This document shows positions 8,888-16,734 of a DNA stretch of 64,000 nucleotides, piece after piece. A model generated the notes under the pieces. That model was not told the DNA's origin. It worked only from the letters and a program-made list of their open reading frames with translations, and did no database searches. The stretch lies in the NCBI RefSeq assembly GCF_001742165.1, contig NZ_CP016443.1:2604001-2668000 (forward strand). The letters are read 5' to 3'. This DNA comes from Burkholderia stabilis. Lineage in GTDB: Bacteria > Pseudomonadota > Gammaproteobacteria > Burkholderiales > Burkholderiaceae. The stretch's first letter is position 1. Each line of letters opens with the position of its first letter. The position numbers were made by a program, and so were the translations under genes.

Positions 8888-9568
8888 ATGATCAGTCAGC
8901 TGGAAATCATTTCCCGCCTGTTGTTGGCGGCATTGCTCGGCAGCATCGTCGGCATCGAGCGCGAACGGCTGTCGTGGGCGGCCGGCCTGCGCACGCACAT
9001 GCTGGTGGCCGTGGGCGCGGCGCTCGTGATGGTCGTGTCGGCGTTCGGCTTCGCGGATATCCAGGACGCGAAGAACGTGTCGCTGGACCCGTCGCGGGTC
9101 GCCGCACAGGTCGTGTCGGGCATCGGCTTTCTCGGCGCGGGATCGATCATGTTGCGCGGCGAGATCATCCGCGGCCTGACGACCGCGGCGAGCCTGTGGG
9201 TCGTCGCGGCGGTCGGGCTGGCCGTGGGCGGCGGCATGTACGTGGCCGCGATCGCCGCGACGGCGATCGTGCTGGCGATCCTCGCCGGGCTGAAGCCGAT
9301 CGAGAAACGCTTCTTCGCCACGCGGCAGCGCTGGGGCGTGCGCATTCTCGCGAGCCGCGGCGCCGTGAAGCTGACGTCGCTGCAGGCGATGCCCGGCATC
9401 GATCAGGCGCGCATCGTCCAGTTCATCATCGAACAGGACGACGCCGCACCGGACGACGATCGCATCCATGTCGTGTTTTCGAAGATGACGAGCGCCGAAT
9501 TCCAGGCCGTCCGTCAATCCCTGCAGACCCTCGGCGGCATCAAAAAGATGGAGGAGAGCGCGGCGTAA
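8888..9568 (+). CDS. MgtC/SapB family inner-membrane protein
   Basis: A 226-aa membrane protein. The N-terminal half has about five hydrophobic segments with the MgtC signatures LLGSIVGIERE, GLRTHMLVAVGAAL and GIGFLGAGSIM; the C-terminal 80 residues form a soluble domain. MgtC proteins support growth at low Mg2+ and intracellular survival by affecting ATP synthase or phosphate handling rather than transporting Mg2+. The start has AAGGAG seven bases upstream. The next gene, a DeoR regulator, follows after 44 bp. The 264-bp upstream gap has no obvious Mg2+ riboswitch that I can recognise. Confidence 0.9.
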   Translation: MISQLEIISRLLLAALLGSIVGIERERLSWAAGLRTHMLVAVGAALVMVVSAFGFADIQDAKNVSLDPSRVAAQVVSGIGFLGAGSIMLRGEIIRGLTTAASLWVVAAVGLAVGGGMYVAAIAATAIVLAILAGLKPIEKRFFATRQRWGVRILASRGAVKLTSLQAMPGIDQARIVQFIIEQDDAAPDDDRIHVVFSKMTSAEFQAVRQSLQTLGGIKKMEESAA

Positions 9569-9612
9569 CACTTCCGTTCGAATAACATTGACGTTCACTC
9601 CGAGGACATTTC

Positions 9613-10380
9613 ATGTGGCAAGAAGAGCGATATCAGAGAATCCGGCTTCTGCTATCGAAGATGCAGCGCGTTTCCACCGACCGGATCATGGCCGACCTGA
9701 ACGTGTCGCGGGAAACCGTGCGCCGCGATCTCGTCGACCTCGAGGCGATGGGGGAATTGAAGCGCGTGCACGGCGGCGCGGTGCAGGTGGGCGACGAAGC
9801 GCCGATCGCCGAGCGCGCGCAGACGCACGTCAAGGCGAAGCTGGCGATCGCTCGCGCGGCGGCCAGGCTGGTCACGGGCTCGCAGACGCTGTTCATCGAC
9901 GCGGGCACGACCACCACGCTGCTGGCCGAAGAACTCGCGAAGCTGTCGGGTCTCACGATCGTTACGAATTCGATCGACGTCGCGTTGAAGATGCGTTCGA
10001 GCGACCCGTCGCAGGCGAAGAACGAAACGATCCTGCTCGGCGGGATGATCGGCAGCCGCGCGGCCGCGACGGTCGGCGACGGCACGATCGCGGAAATCTT
10101 CCGCTACCGCGCCGATCTCGCGCTGCTGTCGCCGGTCGGCGTCGATCATGTGCGGGGCGCGACCAATTTCGACCGGATGGAAACCGAGGTGGCGCGCGCG
10201 ATGGTGAGCAACGCGGCGGACGTGGCGATCCTGGCCGATTTCAGCAAGCTCGGCACGAACAGCCGGATCAGCTTCTGCGAGCCGGCGCGGATCGGCACGC
10301 TGGTGACGGACCAGAAGGCGGAGTCGGTCGACAGCTTCAAGAGCATCAGGAAGGTCGTGAAGAACATCGTGCTGTCGTGA
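9613..10380 (+). CDS. DeoR/GlpR family transcriptional regulator
   Basis: A 255-aa repressor. The N-terminal winged helix has RIMADLNVSRETVRRDL as recognition region (residues about 20-40) followed by KRVHGGA, the DeoR signature. The C-terminal sugar-phosphate-sensing domain contains LFIDAGTTT and VTNSIDVAL, the ISOCOT-fold phosphosugar-binding loops. GAGGA lies upstream of the ATG. It lies 44 bp after mgtC and may share its transcript. The effector and target genes are not evident, since no sugar operon is adjacent. Confidence 0.9.
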   Translation: MWQEERYQRIRLLLSKMQRVSTDRIMADLNVSRETVRRDLVDLEAMGELKRVHGGAVQVGDEAPIAERAQTHVKAKLAIARAAARLVTGSQTLFIDAGTTTTLLAEELAKLSGLTIVTNSIDVALKMRSSDPSQAKNETILLGGMIGSRAAATVGDGTIAEIFRYRADLALLSPVGVDHVRGATNFDRMETEVARAMVSNAADVAILADFSKLGTNSRISFCEPARIGTLVTDQKAESVDSFKSIRKVVKNIVLS

Positions 10381-10524
10381 TGCAGGCACGCGCCGGGCGG
10401 GCGCTCTGCTGTCGTTATGCCGCCCATGCGGCGTGTGTTCTGCCCGTCGGCGGTTTCCCGTCGTAATATATCCGCCGATACAGCGAAGGCGCGCCAGCCG
10501 GCGGCGCCGTCACGGAGGCGGGCG

Positions 10525-11025
10525 ATGGAGATGGCAGGGACGGCGGCGCCTTCGGCGCATCAGGCGCATCACACGGCGGCGGGCTCGATCACGCTGACGG
10601 GCGCATTCGTGCGGCCGATGACGGTCACGCTCGACGATCTGCGCCAATACGCGAGCGCGACGGCCGAGCCGTTCGACCTGCGCTGCTTCACGACGAACCG
10701 TTTTATCCGTTCGGTCGCGCCGTATCGCGGCGCGCGGCTGAAGGACCTGATCGAAGCAGCCGGGCTGCACAACGCCGAGCCGGGCGACTTCAAGCGCATG
10801 GTGTTCATCGCGCATGCGCACGACGGCTATGCGGTCACGTTCTCATGGCACGAACTGTTCAATACGCCGATTGGCGAGCGCGTGATCGTCGCGTTCGAAT
10901 GTGGCGATGCGCCGCTGTCGCTCGACGACGGCGCGCCGCTGCTGTTCTCCGGCGCCGACCTCCTGCCCGCGCCGCGCCACGTGAAGCGGCTGGCCGGCAT
11001 CGTCGCGCGCGTGCTCGAGGTCTGA
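10525..11025 (+). CDS. Molybdopterin-binding (SUOX-fold) domain protein
   Basis: A 166-aa protein that matches the oxidoreductase molybdopterin-binding domain: ITLTGAFVRPMTVTLDDLRQY, then a Cys-containing segment (DLRCFTT), the Y-R-G-A-RLKDLIEAAG motif, and a C-terminal RHVKRLAGI. There is no signal peptide and no dimerisation domain, so it is a minimal version. The ATG used has GGAGG upstream; longer in-frame starts exist without ribosome sites. It lies 78 bp upstream of a ModE-like regulator gene on the same strand, which fits a molybdenum link. The Cys could be the Mo ligand, but catalysis is unproven. Confidence 0.75.
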   Translation: MEMAGTAAPSAHQAHHTAAGSITLTGAFVRPMTVTLDDLRQYASATAEPFDLRCFTTNRFIRSVAPYRGARLKDLIEAAGLHNAEPGDFKRMVFIAHAHDGYAVTFSWHELFNTPIGERVIVAFECGDAPLSLDDGAPLLFSGADLLPAPRHVKRLAGIVARVLEV

Positions 11026-11103
11026 GCCGGCGCGCGTGCCGACGGCGTTCGCCGCGCCGGCCATCGTGTATGCTTGCCCGCATCGTTCAAACGGCGGGAC
11101 AAC

Positions 11104-11469
11104 ATGAAGACTTCGGCACTCCCCAAGCCAGAGGCGCGCTTCAGGATGCGTATCCAGCAGGCCGACACGATCGCGCTCGGCCCGGGCAAGGTCGCGTTGC
11201 TGGAGGCCGTGCGCGAGCATGGTTCGATTTCGGCGGCGGCGCGCAGCATGAAGATGTCGTACCGGCGCGCGTGGCTGCTGATGGACGAGCTGAACCGCTC
11301 GCTGAAGTCACCGGCGACGGTGTCGGAGCATGGCGGGCAGAGCGGCGGCGGCAGCGTGCTGACGCCGGTCGGCGAGGAGATCATCCGCCTCTATCGCGGG
11401 ATCGAGGAACGCGCGTATGCGGCCTGCGCGGACGAGATCGCCGCGCTCACGAAAATGGTGCGCCGCTGA
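11104..11469 (+). CDS. ModE-like winged-helix regulator, N-terminal domain only
   Basis: A 121-aa DNA-binding protein. GPGKVALLEAVREHGSISAAA followed by SMKMSYRRAWLLMDELN is the ModE N-terminal winged-helix signature. The chain ends about 20 residues after VLTPVGEEIIRLY, so the two C-terminal TOBE/MOP molybdate-binding domains of classical ModE are absent. It may sense molybdate by another route or respond to no metal at all. It is adjacent to a molybdopterin-domain protein. The start chosen is the ATG before KTSALPKPEARF; a longer in-frame ATG 30 bases upstream is less likely. Confidence 0.82.
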   Translation: MKTSALPKPEARFRMRIQQADTIALGPGKVALLEAVREHGSISAAARSMKMSYRRAWLLMDELNRSLKSPATVSEHGGQSGGGSVLTPVGEEIIRLYRGIEERAYAACADEIAALTKMVRR

Positions 11470-11493
11470 AGGCTTCTTCAGGCTGATGCGTGC

Positions 11494-12840
11494 CTACCCG
11501 TGCCGCAGGCAAAAGCGCGACGGGTCGCCCGCGGCGGCCTCCGGTGCAACGACATCGCGCGCCTGCGCATCGAGCCGCCCGATCAGTTCGACGAAACTGG
11601 CGACGCTGGCGGTCCGCAGCGGGTAGTACGCGATGTGATGGCGTTCGCAGATGCGCTTGAGCAGGTTCACCGAATCGTGATCGATGCAGTCGACCGGGAA
11701 CACGACCATGTGCGCGCCCGGTAACGCCGCGGCCAGCAGGCCCTTGCGATCCTCGATGCCGCCGTCGTGCATCGTGACCTCGCCGCCCGCCGTCTCGACG
11801 ATCCGGCGGATCGCGCGGTTCGAACCGGGCCGCCCGCCGACATAGACGAGCCGCCGGTGCCGAAGCATCGACAGTGTGTCCACCGTCTGCTCGGCCGGAT
11901 CGTCGGTCGATGCCTGCACCGCCTGTTCGATCGCGCTCGCTTCGGCGCGCAGCGTCTTCACCATCGCCATCAGGTCGTCGAGCCGCGCGCGCATCGCGCG
12001 GGCGCTCGCCTGTTCGGCGGCGATCCGCTGTTCGGCTGCCTCGCGACGGCTCGTGTGAAGCGCGAGACGTTCGTCGCGCGCGGCCAGCGCTTCGCGCAGT
12101 TCGTGCACTTCGTTGCGCAACACGCTTTCGGCGGCCAGCGGCTGCGCGCTCTGGCGCGCGTTGATCGCATCCAGCTCTTTCAGTGCCGCGTCACGCTGCG
12201 CGCTCATCTCCTGCAGGCGCGCCTGCTGTCGTTCGACTTTCGCGTGCAGTGCCGTATTCTCTTCCTCCAGCGCGACCAGCCGCCGGATATCGGCGCGATT
12301 GGCCGAGCCGACCAGGTGCGACAGCATGTGCAGATCGCCGAACGCGACCTGGCGCACGCCCATCGTCGTGCGCGGATGCGTCATCAGCGCCCAGTATGCG
12401 GGCGGAATGTCGCCGTTCTTCAGGGCTTCCTTCCAGCGCGCGAGGAGCTCGTCCGCATCCTTCGCGCCGTCGAACGCGCGTATCGCACCCGCATAGCGTT
12501 CGTCGAGCGCCTTGTGCAACGCCTTGCCGCCGGCGGCGCCTTCGATCGCAAGCTCGACGGCAGCGTGATGGATTTCCAGGTCGGTCGAGCGCTGGCGGTC
12601 GAGATCGGTGAATTTCGGTACGAGCTTGCGCAGTTCGTGCGTGGTCAGGCAGGTGCCGATGATCGAGCAGTGCAGGTTCGCATCGAGTTCGGACAGGCGT
12701 GCGCGGCGCTTCAGTTCGGCCAGTTGCGCGCGCGACGGCGCGCAGCATGCGTCGACCCGCGCGCCGGTTGCCGCGGCCGGATGGCCGCCGGGCGACGAAA
12801 GGCCTGCCGTACGGGCAAGGCGAAAGGGCGGAGCGTGCAT
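11494..12840 (-). CDS. DUF2325 domain protein with long central coiled coil
   Basis: A 448-aa cytoplasmic protein. Residues about 45-170 form a helical domain with conserved Cys and His (LHCSIIGTCL, HELRKLVPKF). About 200-320 is a long coiled coil rich in Ala/Glu/Arg (VERQQARLQEMSAQRDAALK). The last 100 residues are DUF2325: RLVYVGGRPGSNRAIR, a GGEV-MHDGG strand and HMVVFPVDCIDHDS. DUF2325 looks like a small Rossmann-type domain of unknown function. The start has GAGGT upstream. A degenerate copy of the CGATAT-N12-ATATCG repeat lies about 50 bp upstream, and the 179-aa gene next upstream carries a perfect copy, so the two are probably coregulated. Confidence 0.8.
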   Translation of the reverse strand: MHAPPFRLARTAGLSSPGGHPAAATGARVDACCAPSRAQLAELKRRARLSELDANLHCSIIGTCLTTHELRKLVPKFTDLDRQRSTDLEIHHAAVELAIEGAAGGKALHKALDERYAGAIRAFDGAKDADELLARWKEALKNGDIPPAYWALMTHPRTTMGVRQVAFGDLHMLSHLVGSANRADIRRLVALEEENTALHAKVERQQARLQEMSAQRDAALKELDAINARQSAQPLAAESVLRNEVHELREALAARDERLALHTSRREAAEQRIAAEQASARAMRARLDDLMAMVKTLRAEASAIEQAVQASTDDPAEQTVDTLSMLRHRRLVYVGGRPGSNRAIRRIVETAGGEVTMHDGGIEDRKGLLAAALPGAHMVVFPVDCIDHDSVNLLKRICERHHIAYYPLRTASVASFVELIGRLDAQARDVVAPEAAAGDPSRFCLRHG

Positions 12841-12892
12841 GTTGACCTCTATCCGGCACTGTCGGACCGGAGACGGATGCGCGAAAGATTCG

Positions 12893-12916
12893 CGAAATAT
12901 ACCACGGAATATAACG
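12893..12916. promoter_or_regulatory. Degenerate CGATAT-N12-ATATCG operator upstream of DUF2325 gene
   Basis: CGAAATATACCACGGAATATAACG differs at four of 24 positions from the perfect repeat at 13526-13549, and the central ACGGAATATA block is identical. It lies 53 bp upstream of the DUF2325 start, in promoter position. Confidence 0.5.
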
Positions 12917-12960
12917 GGTGAAATTCCGGGGAAATCACCGAGCCAGGCGGGGCGAGGCGG

Positions 12961-13500
12961 TTAGCAGAGCACGGTGGAACAGTCGTTGCGCGGCAGTGCG
13001 GCCGGGGCCGCAGTCGAAACAGGGCGCGATGCCGGCGCGTGGCGCGCCATCACGTACTCGACGCACAGCCCGACGAACAGTACGTCGACGCGCTCCAGCG
13101 CGGCGACCGTGTCGCGCATCGCCACCGGGTCGTTGCTGAACGATTCGGAGAACACGTCGTCGCGCGTGCGTTCGAGGCGGTGCGCGTGCGCGATCGCCTG
13201 TTCGAGATCGGGCAGGCGTGTGAAGCGGGCGGCGCGCGCGGCGGTTTCGAGCGTCGACAGCAGCTCGCGAAAGCCCATCGTGGACAGCGCATCGTCCGGC
13301 GCGATCGCATCGCGCGCGGCCGAGAACATCCGGATGAAGCGCACGACGCTGCCGCGCAGGCGCCGGAACGCATCGACGACATCCGTGACCTGCTGCGCGC
13401 GTGCGTCGCTCGACAACGGCTTGAGCGCGCTGATCTTGCGGATCAGCGGCTGTTCCCGTGCGGCGCGCAGCGGGGGGCGATCCGTCGGCGTGCGGGCCAT
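12961..13500 (-). CDS. Hypothetical 179-aa protein
   Basis: No family is recognised. The protein is predicted mostly helical and soluble, with an Arg-rich N-terminus (RTPTDRPPLRAAREQ), a central helical region (DVVDAFRRLRGSVVRFIRMFSAA) and an Ala/Pro-rich tail ending in Cys (CSTVLC). There is no signal peptide. GGAGA lies upstream of the ATG. A perfect inverted repeat sits 25 bp upstream of the start, which suggests tight repression. It is codirectional with the DUF2325 gene 120 bp downstream, which has a related repeat, so a functional link is likely. Confidence 0.7.
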   Translation of the reverse strand: MARTPTDRPPLRAAREQPLIRKISALKPLSSDARAQQVTDVVDAFRRLRGSVVRFIRMFSAARDAIAPDDALSTMGFRELLSTLETAARAARFTRLPDLEQAIAHAHRLERTRDDVFSESFSNDPVAMRDTVAALERVDVLFVGLCVEYVMARHAPASRPVSTAAPAALPRNDCSTVLC

Positions 13501-13524
13501 GGCGTTTCTCCGGGTGTGCAGGTG

Positions 13525-13550
13525 TCGATATATTCTACGGAATATATCGA
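13525..13550. promoter_or_regulatory. Perfect inverted repeat, putative operator of 179-aa gene
   Basis: TCGATATATTC and GAATATATCGA, exact reverse complements of 11 bp, flank TACG. The outer eight bases of each arm are the same as in the repeat at 1642-1667. The position, 25 bp before the start codon, overlaps the expected ribosome/promoter region. Confidence 0.65.
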
Positions 13551-13651
13551 TAACGTGGTCGACCGACGCCGAATTAGGAGGAGTTGTGGTGAATGAGAAG
13601 GTGGACGACGAATGACGCGCGAGTCCCGATAACGGGAGAGCAATTCGGTGA

Positions 13652-14881
13652 CTAGCGCGTTCCGACGGCGACGGGTTTCAGTTGTGTATCGATCCAGGAC
13701 CGGACAGCGCTGTCTACTCGAACGTAGATGCCGCCATCACCGCAAGCGGCCATGCCGGGTGTTTCGACCGCCCGGGACGTAATGGCGGCGAGACTGAACG
13801 TCTTGGCTCCGGTTGTTGGGTCTTTGTCTTCCACGAACAGAGGACCGCCGCTGTCGCCATTGCATGTGTCCTTGCCAAGCAAGGGTTGGCCCGCGACCAA
13901 TTCGAAATGGGCATTGCATCCGTAGTAGATCGTGTCGCTCGCAGAGCCGCCTGGTATTTGAACGACGCCTGTGCAATTCGGCGATGCGACTGGAAGATCG
14001 ACCATCATCTTGCGGCCGCTGACATTGTCTTCCGTGCGTCCGAAGCCGACGGCCCGCAGCGTCGTTGCGCGATCGATTTGAGTCGGTGATGCCATCTTGG
14101 CCGGTTCGACTGGATCCCGAAATGCGTTCTCCGTGAAGATGATGCCGACGTCGGCCATGCTTGCTTTCGGTGAGCCGCATGCTTTCATGACTGCTGTCGA
14201 CTTGACTTTGTATTCATCGCCGTTGCCGAGCATGTCGGCTCCAACGAATACAGATTCGGTCGCCCCGTCACAGATGCAGTGTTGGGCGGTCAGGACGGCA
14301 TTTTTGCCAACCACGACGCCGGTGCATAGTCCTTTTCCCGACAGGGCAACCGTATTGGGGAATTGTTTGGTGGGGAGGCCGCCGTAGACGCGGTCATGCG
14401 ATTCGGACAATAAAGCCAGGAAATTGCGGGCAAATCGCGGATCGCGATCGACTTTGGTCACGGTCGGAATGGACGGGCGCGGGGGCAATGGTCGATCATC
14501 ACCGTCGACGGGTGTGCCTCCGACGATATCGACGATCGACGCATGCAATTGCTGTGGCGTCGCTTCCGACAGGTCTTTCGAATTATTCCTGAGATAGCTC
14601 GAAAATTCGTTTATCGCCTTGGGTGATGACAGAATGCTCGTCGGATAGGCCAGCGTCAGTGCTCTTCGAAGCTCGGCGGTATACGTCGGAGTCCCCTTCT
14701 TCGCCAGCGTGGACGCGTAGGCGTTCGCGGCGCTTGCGGCTTTTTTCTGGGCATCGGCGAAGCCCTGGCCGACAACTGGTGTCTGGACGATCGTTTTATT
14801 GTCGGCACCGACGCATACATTGGTGGCGGCAAGTACCGTTAGCCCGGCCCACGCGACCAGAATCATGTGTCTCGCGTACAT
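13652..14881 (-). CDS. Secreted trypsin-like serine protease (S1 family)
   Basis: A 409-aa exported protease. It has a signal peptide (about 1-26, cleaved after VGA), then about 130 residues of helical pro-region (DAQKKAASAANAYASTLAKK). The S1 domain has the catalytic triad His in TAQHC, Asp in ADVGI and Ser in GDSGGP, preceded by an N-terminal-like PNTVALSGKGLCTG strand. Several paired cysteines fit disulfides in an oxidising compartment. No membrane segment follows. It starts 28 bp after the stop of the 484-aa secreted protein gene, so the two form one unit. Base composition is clearly lower in GC than the flanks, a sign of transfer. Confidence 0.85.
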   Translation of the reverse strand: MYARHMILVAWAGLTVLAATNVCVGADNKTIVQTPVVGQGFADAQKKAASAANAYASTLAKKGTPTYTAELRRALTLAYPTSILSSPKAINEFSSYLRNNSKDLSEATPQQLHASIVDIVGGTPVDGDDRPLPPRPSIPTVTKVDRDPRFARNFLALLSESHDRVYGGLPTKQFPNTVALSGKGLCTGVVVGKNAVLTAQHCICDGATESVFVGADMLGNGDEYKVKSTAVMKACGSPKASMADVGIIFTENAFRDPVEPAKMASPTQIDRATTLRAVGFGRTEDNVSGRKMMVDLPVASPNCTGVVQIPGGSASDTIYYGCNAHFELVAGQPLLGKDTCNGDSGGPLFVEDKDPTTGAKTFSLAAITSRAVETPGMAACGDGGIYVRVDSAVRSWIDTQLKPVAVGTR

Positions 14882-14909
14882 GGACGATATCCTCGAATAT
14901 CCGGTAGAT

Positions 14910-16364
14910 TCAGCCTACTTCAGGATCGGGAAGGGGAAGTCCTGCTTTTCGATACGCATCGTTGCGGCTGATCTTGGCCTTGAGCAGTGCAATTCTCGCC
15001 GTCGTTATATCGGCGCGCGGCGCCTGGGAAGCGACAAGTTGGTCCAGTGATTCTTGCGCGTTTTGGACGACCAGATCGGCCAGCATGACGCCTTGCGCAT
15101 TCTGCCGGGCGGTATCTTGGGCAGTCTGGCGAGCTTTTTCCTGTTCGGACGGGAGCAAGGATTTAGCCGACGATTTGATCGTTTCCTTGGAGTCCTCAAT
15201 TGCCTTGGCAAACACCTTTGCCCACGCGGCGCCATGGCGAGTTTCGGTCAAGGTCACATTGGAGAAAAACAAGCCGACTGGCGTGAGGTTGGTTGTCAGT
15301 TTGCACCCGGATAGCCTGTTGTCGGCTGTCACCTGATAGCTCGGACAGACCTTGGTAGCCCACGCCACGGATTCTTGGCTGATCAGTGCCTTGTCGATAG
15401 TCGTGTCAAGACCCGCACTCTCCGTGGCGAGGTCGTGGATGCAACGCTCGTCGTAGTACTTGTGATCGGCGGCAAGGGTCTTGTTCTTGTTCTGAATATT
15501 GGCGCAATACGCGTGCAGTGCATGCTGTACTTCAGGTCGAGAGAATTCGTCAGGCCGAGGATCCGTCTTGGGGCGTCGTGATTCCCAGTCGGCATCGAGA
15601 ATGGTGGCGGCAATGATTTCCCGAGCGGTCTTTTTCTCGCGTTTCTTGCGCTCTGCCGTGATATCGGAAGATGACGAGGGAATGGTTATCGGGCCGCTGA
15701 CTAGCCGCTTGAGCACATCGGCGCCGAGTTTCCCATCGGGACCCGGCGATTCGACGGTCATGGTGAATGTCGTCGATGCGAACGGGGTGGATGACGAGAA
15801 TTGCGTCAGTGTCACCGAAACGTTGTAGTCGCGTCGAGACGAAGCAAACATCGAGCGACTCTCCGCTCTCAGACTCTCTGCATAGATTGGCTGTAACCGA
15901 TATACGCCTTTGTCGTTGTCGCTGTTGATCAGTTTCGCTTCGAATCTGAAGTACGGAGTTTGCAGTCCGGCCAAACTTCCGGTCGCCCACGTCGCAAATT
16001 CGGGTGCACTTTGTGTGCCGTCAAAAATGCCTCGAATGACGACGAGACACTGGATTGTCTTTGAAGGATATAGCCCGCCGGTGGCATCGATTTCATAGAG
16101 ATGGTCGTCGACGCTGGCGGAGCTCGTTTCTGCTTTGTCGCTTACAGCCTTCGTCAGGGCGGCGCTGGCGTAATCGATACCGGCACTGATGGCATAAGGG
16201 ATAAGTGCTGCCACGATCGGCAATATACGATTGCCGTTGCCACTGACGCGCGGTTCGCTTGGGCACTGTTCCATCCAGGTGGCCCGTGTTTCGAGCCCTT
16301 GTGCGCAAGCGAGTGGGTACAGGAACACCGTCGCCAGAGCGACCGTCAGTTTTGTGATGGACAT
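14910..16364 (-). CDS. Hypothetical secreted 484-aa protein, partner of serine protease
   Basis: No family is recognised. There is a signal peptide (MSITKLTVALATVFLYPLACAQ), a short hydrophobic stretch with Ile/Ala (ILPIVAALIPYAISAGIDYA, about 47-66), and a middle domain with beta character (DHLYEIDATGGLYPSKT). A Lys/Arg-rich segment (ERKKREKKTAREI) near residue 240 could be a protease cleavage site. A long Gln/Ala-rich helix (EQEKARQTAQDTARQNAQ) near 420 precedes the C-terminus PLPDPEVG. It is immediately upstream of the protease gene and may be its substrate, inhibitor or co-effector. A 60-base sample of this gene (15481-15540) counts to 28 G+C against 47 of 60 in a typical neighbour (23341-23400). 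Confidence 0.7.
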   Translation of the reverse strand: MSITKLTVALATVFLYPLACAQGLETRATWMEQCPSEPRVSGNGNRILPIVAALIPYAISAGIDYASAALTKAVSDKAETSSASVDDHLYEIDATGGLYPSKTIQCLVVIRGIFDGTQSAPEFATWATGSLAGLQTPYFRFEAKLINSDNDKGVYRLQPIYAESLRAESRSMFASSRRDYNVSVTLTQFSSSTPFASTTFTMTVESPGPDGKLGADVLKRLVSGPITIPSSSSDITAERKKREKKTAREIIAATILDADWESRRPKTDPRPDEFSRPEVQHALHAYCANIQNKNKTLAADHKYYDERCIHDLATESAGLDTTIDKALISQESVAWATKVCPSYQVTADNRLSGCKLTTNLTPVGLFFSNVTLTETRHGAAWAKVFAKAIEDSKETIKSSAKSLLPSEQEKARQTAQDTARQNAQGVMLADLVVQNAQESLDQLVASQAPRADITTARIALLKAKISRNDAYRKAGLPLPDPEVG

Positions 16365-16734
16365 GACTACCCCCGAACGTGCCTATGACTGACTTGGCTT
16401 TATTTGTCTTCTTGCAGCTTGATTGATAGGTGATAGCCGCCGGGGATGCAAGCGACAATGGCGAACGTGGATCGAGGAACGCACCGGCACGATTGTTCAG
16501 ATCATTGAATTCGTGCTGAAAATCATTCGATTACGTCGATATGTCAACGACGTTTCGTTTTCAAATGCAGACTGCCCCGAGGGGGGGCGGCGATCTATTC
16601 GGCTCTGAGAGTTAATGCGAGGCACCGGTTCCACAGTTCACAACGACAACCTCGTTGCCGGCTCGCATTCCTGCAAAAAAAAACGACACCGCGCCGAGGC
16701 ACGGTGTCGCCAACGGCCTGAACGGCCGCTCTGG
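16365..16734. other. Intergenic gap at edge of low-GC island
   Basis: This 370-base gap upstream of the 484-aa gene and downstream of the aldehyde dehydrogenase gene is AT-richer than average in its first 200 bases and holds the terminator described separately. No convincing coding frame, tRNA or direct repeat was seen, so the left edge of the low-GC island is not marked by a recognisable attachment site. Confidence 0.5.
16675..16709 (-). terminator. Rho-independent terminator of gbuA-ALDH operon
   Basis: Read on the minus strand, CGACACCG and CGGTGTCG pair around a ten-base loop and are followed by nine consecutive T. It lies 26 bases after the aldehyde dehydrogenase stop and is the clearest intrinsic terminator in the window. 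Confidence 0.9.

Noticed and set aside
13600..16600. Genomic island with integrase or attachment site
   Set aside because: Base composition suggests transfer, but there is no integrase, transposase, tRNA or flanking direct repeat in view.
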